The notes beneath the pieces were generated by a model. The model saw only the letters and a list, made by a program, of their open reading frames with translations, did not search any database and was not told where the DNA came from. DNA of 34,930 nt from SIG440 sp045645905 (lineage in GTDB: Bacteria; Bacillota; Clostridia; Monoglobales; Monoglobaceae). Positions 29,536-34,930 of this stretch are shown here, piece after piece (within the stretch, counting starts at the first letter, position 1; each line of letters begins with the position of its first letter). The stretch spans positions 1 to 34,930 of the forward strand of contig JAZRJT010000032.1 of NCBI GenBank assembly GCA_045645905.1. Direction: 5' to 3'. The position numbers and the translations under genes were made by a program.

Positions 29536-31749
29536 TTACGCTTTTAAGCCAATAACGCTATTATCTACCCAAAAGCCACCATGTTCTTCAATGTGATTTC
29601 TGACGGTTTTTTCGGTTTTTCCGAGATATTCGGCAATGTCTGAAATCATAGCCTCACCGTCAATCTGACACGCCTGAAAAGCTGTTTCGAGTGCTTCGCT
29701 TCTCGCCTGCTTCAATTCTTCCTTGCTTTTCTTTTTATCAAAGTTTTTAGCCCACGGAGCACCTTTGGCGGTAAATCCGCTATTCGGCTCGACATCGAGC
29801 AGAACACCTGTTTCATCGGGCATATGCACGGGAAAGCTGAACCAGAGATTAATCGGGTCAAAGCGAGGGAATTCACGCAGAGTGCCTTCAATACGCCATG
29901 CCGATTGTTTGTATGCCCTCTCACGCACTTCGGGCATTTCCTGAATCAGAAGGTCAAAGGTTGACGGAGTGAGTACATTGCGGCAGATATCAAGCATAGC
30001 ACGATAAGACTGCATATCATCGGGTGAAGCTGCATCTTCCTTCTGGAATCTGCCGAGCCATTTCATACAGAGCTTACATACAGCTTTATCCGCCTGTTGC
30101 TCACGCATCGCATCCGTTGCAGGAAGCTCAATGAGGTCGAGCAGTGCGTCAGGGTCACGGGCGAAAACACCGCTGCCGGAGGCTCTGTCCATACTGTTCT
30201 TACCGCCCTGAGCACCCTTTGAATGATGATGACAGTAGATAACGGCGCAACCGAGTTCGGTACATACTTTGTCAAATTGGTTACAAAAATAAGCCATCTG
30301 ATCTGCTGAGTTTTCGTCACCCGTAATAATTTTGTATATCGGGTCAATTGTGATTGCGATATAGCCCTTTTTCGCCGCCCTGCGAATGAGTTTCGGTGCG
30401 AGCTTATCCATCGGTATTGACTTACCACGAAGATTCCAAATGTCAATATTTTTGATGTTTTGCGGCATCCAACCGAGAGCGGTATACACGTCTTTGAATC
30501 TGTGCAGACAGCTTGCACGGTCAAGCTCAAGGTTGACATACATTACACGGCCCTGAGCACATTCAAAACCGAGCCACGGTCTGCCTTCAGCTATCGAACA
30601 ACAAAGCTCAATCAACGCAAAACTTTTACCTGCTTTTGATGAGCCTGCAAGAAGCATTTTGTGTCCCTGTCGCAGTACACCGTGTATAAGCGGCGGAGAT
30701 AGTTCGGGAAGAGCGCCCCACACATCGGCCATGCTTTCAGGGTCGGGCAATTCGTCTGTAACGGATTCAATCCAATCCTTCCACTCATTCCAGCTCTGTT
30801 TGCCGATGTTGGTATCAAGCAGGTATTGCTTTTGACCGTTTCGCTCGACACCCGGCATACGGGAAAGACGGGAAGGATTCTTGTTTTGGCGGTCTATTTC
30901 AAGTCCGTTTTTCTTGCATACCTCATATAAAAACTCAACACGCTTGCGATATTCCTCAAAGCCTGAAGCTTCAATTTTTACAATTGCGTGTAAGCTCTTA
31001 CCGCCCGAATAAACAAGGCAAGCAATAGGAAGCTCGAGTTGTCGGAGTATGGTATTCTGCTGTGCAATATCCATTGTGTCAGACTCAACCAACGCATAGC
31101 GGTAATCCGTAACGTTGTCATTGCGCACACCTTTGCCGTCAAGGGGATTGAAACGTATCCACGCTCCTGCTTCTGCCTTGTAATCTCCAAGAGCTGCTCC
31201 GATATCTTCGCCGTATTTGTTGAGTTTTTCGACAATCTCACCTGCTGTCAAAGTGTAAGAACCTTTTGACGGTAGGTATTTGCCGTCGTTATTCTGCCAG
31301 CACTCTGTGACATAACCGACGATTTCAGCAGCTTCAAAAAGGGTGTTTATGTAGGTGATAATCTGCTTTGATGGTTCCCAGTGTTCGGGAATAACAATAT
31401 CCGTACCCTCAAGCCAGCTTTTGTCGATGATTTTAAGCTCGGGCTTGCCACCAATCGTACTATCCCAATCAAGAGCGTAGCTTTCGTCATTGTAAGCACG
31501 CCAACCGTTCTCTTTTGCCATTTGTACAATTGTTCCTGCCGTTACGGGAGAAGCTGACCCGACAAAGGTTTCCCATTTTTTCTCGCACTCACCAACGTGG
31601 AATCGACTGTCAGCTTTGCTCCACTCTTCCCAATCAGAAACGGTGTAACCTTCGTGTTTAAGTGCCATTCCGACATTGACCCATTCGGTGTAGGTGACGC
31701 ACGCAGGGTCTATATATTTAAGGCATTCAATAAGGTTTATATCTTTCAT
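29536..31749 (-). CDS. Primase-helicase (PriCT-2, AEP-like, RepA-like AAA+)
   Basis: A 737-residue replication protein. Residues about 5-85 match PriCT-2 (YIDPACVTYTEWVNVGMALK, WEEWSKADSRFH, KKWETF). Residues 195-330 are AEP-primase-like (YALVESD; SGGKSLHAIV 248-257; NPSRLSRMPG 291-300). Residues 355-560 are a RepA-type hexameric helicase (Walker A AGSSKAGKS 368-376; Walker B IAITIDPIYK; CHHHSKGAQGGKNSMDRASG sensor region). The last 50 residues form a helix-turn-helix (ISDIAEYLGKTEKTVRNHIE). It should prime and unwind phage DNA. Its start overlaps the stop of the DEAD helicase (ATGA). The downstream gap holds repeats that may be its site of action. The domain calls are firm except for the exact primase activity. 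Confidence 0.92.
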   Translation of the reverse strand: MKDINLIECLKYIDPACVTYTEWVNVGMALKHEGYTVSDWEEWSKADSRFHVGECEKKWETFVGSASPVTAGTIVQMAKENGWRAYNDESYALDWDSTIGGKPELKIIDKSWLEGTDIVIPEHWEPSKQIITYINTLFEAAEIVGYVTECWQNNDGKYLPSKGSYTLTAGEIVEKLNKYGEDIGAALGDYKAEAGAWIRFNPLDGKGVRNDNVTDYRYALVESDTMDIAQQNTILRQLELPIACLVYSGGKSLHAIVKIEASGFEEYRKRVEFLYEVCKKNGLEIDRQNKNPSRLSRMPGVERNGQKQYLLDTNIGKQSWNEWKDWIESVTDELPDPESMADVWGALPELSPPLIHGVLRQGHKMLLAGSSKAGKSFALIELCCSIAEGRPWLGFECAQGRVMYVNLELDRASCLHRFKDVYTALGWMPQNIKNIDIWNLRGKSIPMDKLAPKLIRRAAKKGYIAITIDPIYKIITGDENSADQMAYFCNQFDKVCTELGCAVIYCHHHSKGAQGGKNSMDRASGSGVFARDPDALLDLIELPATDAMREQQADKAVCKLCMKWLGRFQKEDAASPDDMQSYRAMLDICRNVLTPSTFDLLIQEMPEVRERAYKQSAWRIEGTLREFPRFDPINLWFSFPVHMPDETGVLLDVEPNSGFTAKGAPWAKNFDKKKSKEELKQARSEALETAFQACQIDGEAMISDIAEYLGKTEKTVRNHIEEHGGFWVDNSVIGLKA

Positions 31750-33335
31750 ATAGCTATCTCCTTCGGAACGTACGATTCAGGATTAATATGTCCGGGCACA
31801 CGCCAGCTGTTTGCGGCAATACGGTTGATAAGCTGCATTGCCTGATTGAATTGCCAAGTGCCGACATTTCTGAAACCGTAACTCTCAAGGCAACGAATTT
31901 GTTTCGGTGTGGTAAGACCTTCTGCCATACGTCGCTGAATCCTTGTAAGCAACAATTCAGCTTTACCTGCATTCTCGATTTCTTCGGGGAATATACCGAA
32001 TTTCTCAAGTGCCGCCTTTTGCTTATCGCTCGGCGGTGACATCTGCCAACCAAAAGCAGGTACATAATTTACAAGGTCCTCAGCCTGAATGGACATTTCA
32101 TACTGTAACGGATCTACAAGCTTACGCTTCCGCTTACGCATTTCCTCAAGCTGTTTTGCAAGAGCTTCCTCACGCTGTGCAACAACATCCATTGTTGCTT
32201 GCTGTTCAGCTTCTTGAATATCTTCAGGGCAGCCAGCAGCTTCAATGTTTTCTGTCATCTTCTTGGCTACCTCTTCGCTCTCGCATATAAGGTGCGCAGG
32301 GTGACAAAGTTCGTGGCGTTCAGTGTGCCATAAGAAATCGAGAAGCAATAAATCTTCTTTTCCTTCACAGAGACGTGTACCCCTGCCTATCATTTGTGAA
32401 TACAAACTGCGTACTTTAGTGGGCCTTAACACAACAACACAATCAACACTCGGGCAATCCCAGCCTTCTGTAAGAAGCATTGAATTACAAAGAACATTAT
32501 ATTTGCCGTCTGCAAAATCCTTTTGGATTTCGGCTCTGTCTTTACTTTCGCCGTTTACCTCAGCCGCACGAAAACCACGCTCATTGAGGATATCTCTGAA
32601 TTTCTGTGAGGTTTTAATCAGCGGCAGAAACACAACTGTCTTACGATCGGAGCAGTTTTTTACCATTTCGTCAGCAATCTGATATAGATACGGGTCAAGT
32701 GCGGTATCAAGGTCGGCTGATTTAAAATCACCGTTCTGCATTGCAACACCCGTAAGGTCCAATTGAAGCGGTATTGTCAATGCCTTAATCGGTGAGAGAT
32801 AACCTTCTTTGATTGCTTTCGGTAAGGTGTATTCATAAGCCAGAGAATCAAACACTGTACCGAGGTTTCTTTTGTCGCCTCTGTCCGGTGTTGCTGTAAC
32901 ACCGAGCACCTTTGCTTCACTGAAATACTCAAGAACACGCCTGTAACCATCTGAGAGAACATGGTGTGCTTCATCTACAATGATGTAATCGAAATAGTCA
33001 CTTGAGAATTGATTCAGCCTTTTTTCACGCATAAGGCTTTGTACACTGCCCACTACTACACGGTACCACGTTCCGAGACACGTCTGCTCAGCTTTTTCAA
33101 CTGCACAACAGAGACCTGTTGCACTCTTGATTTTGTCGGCAGCCTGCTCTAAGAGTTCGCCACGGTGGGCAAGTATAAGTACTCGCCCACCTGTACGCAC
33201 GCAATCCTCTGTAACCTTTGCAAAGACTATTGTTTTACCGCATCCCGTAGGTAATACAAGCAATGTTTTAAGGACCTTTTCCCATTGCTCAAATATTGCC
33301 GCTTTCGCTTCGCTTTGATAAGGTCTCAGTTCCAT
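31746..33335 (-). CDS. DEAD/DEAH-box superfamily 2 helicase
   Basis: A 529-residue SF2 helicase. Visible motifs are Walker A PTGCGKT (29-35), motif Ia LILAHRGEL, motif II DEAH (121-124), motif III GVTATPDR (145-152), and motif VI QMIGRGTR (314-321) preceded by TEGWDCPSVDCVVVLRPTK. A helical C-terminal part (QATMDVVAQREEALAKQLEE) and a last domain with SPPSDKQKAALEKFGIFPEE are typical of the phage version. It should unwind or remodel DNA during recombination-linked replication. The start at 33335 shares one base with the stop of the DUF669 gene (TGATG); a TTG just upstream was not used. Confidence 0.96.
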   Translation of the reverse strand: MELRPYQSEAKAAIFEQWEKVLKTLLVLPTGCGKTIVFAKVTEDCVRTGGRVLILAHRGELLEQAADKIKSATGLCCAVEKAEQTCLGTWYRVVVGSVQSLMREKRLNQFSSDYFDYIIVDEAHHVLSDGYRRVLEYFSEAKVLGVTATPDRGDKRNLGTVFDSLAYEYTLPKAIKEGYLSPIKALTIPLQLDLTGVAMQNGDFKSADLDTALDPYLYQIADEMVKNCSDRKTVVFLPLIKTSQKFRDILNERGFRAAEVNGESKDRAEIQKDFADGKYNVLCNSMLLTEGWDCPSVDCVVVLRPTKVRSLYSQMIGRGTRLCEGKEDLLLLDFLWHTERHELCHPAHLICESEEVAKKMTENIEAAGCPEDIQEAEQQATMDVVAQREEALAKQLEEMRKRKRKLVDPLQYEMSIQAEDLVNYVPAFGWQMSPPSDKQKAALEKFGIFPEEIENAGKAELLLTRIQRRMAEGLTTPKQIRCLESYGFRNVGTWQFNQAMQLINRIAANSWRVPGHINPESYVPKEIAI

Positions 33336-33802
33336 CAAAAGCCACCGGGTGTCCAGCTTGTAGCGGTTGCAGGAGCTTTAGGCTCAACAAACTTTTTGAT
33401 TTTGTTTGCTTCCTTCTGCTGACCGTCTCTGCCTGTCCACTTATCAACGTAGACTTTACAGCGTCCCTTTGCACCTACTACAGCAGGCCAATTCATTCTC
33501 AGCGGTTCACCGTGCTTGCGGTGGCCTATTGCTGTAAAGAACTCACAGAGGAATCCTTCTGTTTTCTGATGCAAGAACAGATTGTGCTCGATTGTTGTCT
33601 TGTTTTTGCCGTCTGTTACTTCAAGGGTAAGTACAGCCTTGTTGCAAGGGGGAAGTTTGTCAGAGCCGTTGTGTCTGGCACGGTCAAATTTCTTTACGGT
33701 GAAATCATATTCACCGTCAGGAAGCAGCACAAATTCACTGTCGTGGCTGATTTCGCTATCCCAGTCAAGTTCGGTCATTACTTCGTTAAATACATCGCTC
33801 AT
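33335..33802 (-). CDS. DUF669 protein, probable ssDNA-binding recombination partner
   Basis: A 155-residue protein of the DUF669 family. Recognised parts are FVLLPDGEYDFTVKKFDRAR, AVLTLEVTDG with the following THHNLFLH-like segment IEHNLFLHQKT, FTAIGHRKHGE and VGAKGRCKVYVDKWTG. DUF669 genes typically accompany Sak4-like ATPases and helicases and are thought to be OB-fold, SSB-like proteins. The last residues, ATSWTPGGF, end in a Phe, as many SSB tails do. GAGGAG lies 10 nt before the ATG. The link to ssDNA binding is family knowledge rather than proof. Confidence 0.88.
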   Translation of the reverse strand: MSDVFNEVMTELDWDSEISHDSEFVLLPDGEYDFTVKKFDRARHNGSDKLPPCNKAVLTLEVTDGKNKTTIEHNLFLHQKTEGFLCEFFTAIGHRKHGEPLRMNWPAVVGAKGRCKVYVDKWTGRDGQQKEANKIKKFVEPKAPATATSWTPGGF

Positions 33803-33834
33803 TGTTTTTTGTCTCCTCTATATTTTTATTTTTT

Positions 33835-34884
33835 TTAAAAGGGCCTGTTTGATTTAATTATCTGAAATACCTGCTCCCAAGCAGCTATCAGACAACCTTC
33901 AATAAAATCGTTCGGATATGACGTAATCGGTGTGTCTATGGGGAAATATCCCTTCTGAGATACAGCCTGCCTGATTTCGTCTTCTGATACTGAATTTGCA
34001 CGCATAAGGTCTGCAAGTGCAACGGGAATACCTGTAGGAATATTGATTGTGTTTGAGGTTGGTGCCGGTGTCTGTGCAGTTCTTGTCGGCTCTTCGTCAT
34101 CGTCATCAAGTACGGTTTCAAAATCTGCAGATGGGGTTATCTTGGTTGCTGATACACCTGACGGGATATGCGGTGCAATTTCTGCATATTCAAACTTGCA
34201 CTCAGACGGCAAACCGTAGCGGTTTTTTGCATCCCAGCACGGATGATGTGCGGTATACATTACTCTTTCACCGCCGTACGCTTTGTGTTTCTTGCCTTTA
34301 TCATCAGCCGAAACAACAACCGTTTTGTAATTGGCGAAGAGCACTGTATCTGCCCATTCTTTAAGTAGAGCAGCTGTGCGTTTCTCTGTCTTACGCACAC
34401 CGAGTTTCAACTCATAGCGGTCATATGCGCCTGCTTCATCAGGTTGCTCGAATTTGACAAGCTGAGCGTGCGCAGTGATTGCAACATTGATACCGGCACT
34501 GATTACGTCATCAAGAAGATTAAGCAGTCTGCCGAACTCTTCATTCATATATGTGAATCCGTTACCGTATCCAAAATCTTCGATATTATTCTTGTTTGCC
34601 TTCTTGCACACGTGTTCCATACAAAGACGTTCCGCCCAGTCTGCTGTATCAATACAGAGCGTTTTGCAGGGCTTGTTGGTGATTACGTATCTGACCTGCT
34701 CTTTGAGCATTTCCCAGCTTGTGGGCTTATCAAAACGCTTTACGTTAAGATGTTTGGTGCTGCCTTCTGTGTCGATAAAAATAGGATCAGGGAACTGTGA
34801 TACAAACGTTGACTTACCTATACCCTCAACGCCATAGACAATAACCTTCTGTGGTGATTTGATTACTCCGCTTGTAATGTTCAT
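33835..34884 (-). CDS. Sak4-like RecA-fold ATPase (AAA_24)
   Basis: A 349-residue NTPase with Walker A GVEGIGKST (18-26) and Walker B-like LCIDTADWAE (76-85). The segments FIDTEGSTKHLNVKRF and INVAITAHAQLVKFEQPDEA are typical of phage AAA_24 / Sak4-type single-strand annealing or recombination ATPases. The C-terminal 100 residues carry an acidic, Thr/Pro-rich linker (VLDDDDEEPTRTAQTPAP) and a small helical domain. With DUF669, the helicases and RusA it forms a recombination module. The start at 34884 was chosen because GGAAGGCAGG precedes it and it shares a base with the upstream stop (TAATG); the in-frame ATG at 34905 has no ribosome binding site. Confidence 0.9.
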   Translation of the reverse strand: MNITSGVIKSPQKVIVYGVEGIGKSTFVSQFPDPIFIDTEGSTKHLNVKRFDKPTSWEMLKEQVRYVITNKPCKTLCIDTADWAERLCMEHVCKKANKNNIEDFGYGNGFTYMNEEFGRLLNLLDDVISAGINVAITAHAQLVKFEQPDEAGAYDRYELKLGVRKTEKRTAALLKEWADTVLFANYKTVVVSADDKGKKHKAYGGERVMYTAHHPCWDAKNRYGLPSECKFEYAEIAPHIPSGVSATKITPSADFETVLDDDDEEPTRTAQTPAPTSNTINIPTGIPVALADLMRANSVSEDEIRQAVSQKGYFPIDTPITSYPNDFIEGCLIAAWEQVFQIIKSNRPF

Positions 34885-34930
34885 TAAAATTGACCTGCCT
34901 TCCATGATGTGTTGTTCTGTGCCGGCTGTG
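34884..34930 (-). CDS. C-terminal end of an upstream gene (truncated by the window)
   Basis: The last 14 codons of an open frame read QPAQNNTSWKAGQF and stop with a TAA that shares a base with the ATG of the Sak4-like gene, a typical coupled overlap. The ending TSWKAGQF resembles the TSWTPGGF end of the DUF669 protein, so it may be another recombination or replication protein with a similar contact tail. The gene cannot be identified from this fragment. Confidence 0.5.
   Translation of the reverse strand, partial: QPAQNNTSWKAGQF

Noticed and set aside
33296..33838. Plus-strand 180-codon open frame opposite the DUF669 gene
   Set aside because: It is antisense to a well-recognised gene, shows no family motif and has no convincing ribosome binding site.
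1..34930. tRNA genes, integrase, attachment sites, repressor or CRISPR arrays
   Set aside because: I looked for cloverleaf ends, recombinase motifs and regularly spaced repeats and saw none; gene spacing leaves almost no room for them.

Overview
This window is a near-complete stretch of a tailed bacteriophage or prophage genome. Every supported gene lies on the minus strand, so it is transcribed from the right edge to the left. Several points suggest a low-to-mid-GC Gram-positive host, most likely a gut Clostridia-type Firmicute. Almost every gene has an AGGAGG-like ribosome binding site. The holin is of the phi-LC3 type, there is a BppU-type baseplate gene, and a Prp-family protease and capsid proteins carry the Firmicutes L27-type cleavage motif. 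The host assignment is inference; no host marker gene is present.

Layout in order of transcription. (1) 34.9-29.5 kb, replication and recombination: the tail of an upstream gene, a Sak4-like RecA-fold ATPase, a DUF669 protein, a DEAD/DEAH helicase and a primase-helicase. (2) 29.54-29.28 kb: a non-coding patch with about three palindromic 35-37 nt repeats and two further hairpins, a candidate origin or RNA regulatory region. (3) 29.3-25.65 kb, small early genes: coiled-coil and zinc-ribbon proteins, an ASCH-like protein, an HNH endonuclease, a MazZ-like diphosphohydrolase-family protein and a RusA resolvase, closed by an intrinsic terminator at 25.6 kb. (4) 25.5-18.3 kb, packaging and head: small and large terminase, portal, Prp protease, scaffold, N4-gp56-type major capsid protein, a small protein and a connector-like protein. 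(5) 18.3-4.3 kb, tail hub, tail fibre-like proteins and ejection proteins: a large P22-gp10-like protein, two tail proteins, a Tyr/Asp/Arg repeat protein and a 2940-residue polyvalent protein. (6) 4.2-1.8 kb: BppU/collagen-like and BspA-like LRR receptor-binding candidates plus accessory proteins. (7) 1.8 kb to the left edge, lysis: a cascade of tiny overlapping ORFs leading into an M23 endolysin, an XhlA-like protein, a holin, and a DUF4406 protein.

There is no major tail protein, tail terminator or ordinary tape-measure region. With the portal, capsid and hub types seen, this suggests a short-tailed (podovirus-like) virion that delivers its giant protein with the DNA.

The most interesting signals are: (a) a phage-encoded Prp cysteine protease next to two substrates, scaffold and major capsid protein, that both begin with an L27-like NLQLF|A site; (b) the 2940-residue polyvalent protein, with a zincin metallopeptidase and an embedded, strikingly AT-rich BECR-type nuclease module; (c) the palindromic repeat array after the primase-helicase gene; (d) chained tiny ORFs coupled to the endolysin; and (e) recurring GGGGAG-stem hairpins after virion genes, plus a stem that buries the capsid ribosome binding site. 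No integrase, repressor, tRNA or CRISPR was found, so the lifestyle cannot be judged from this window.
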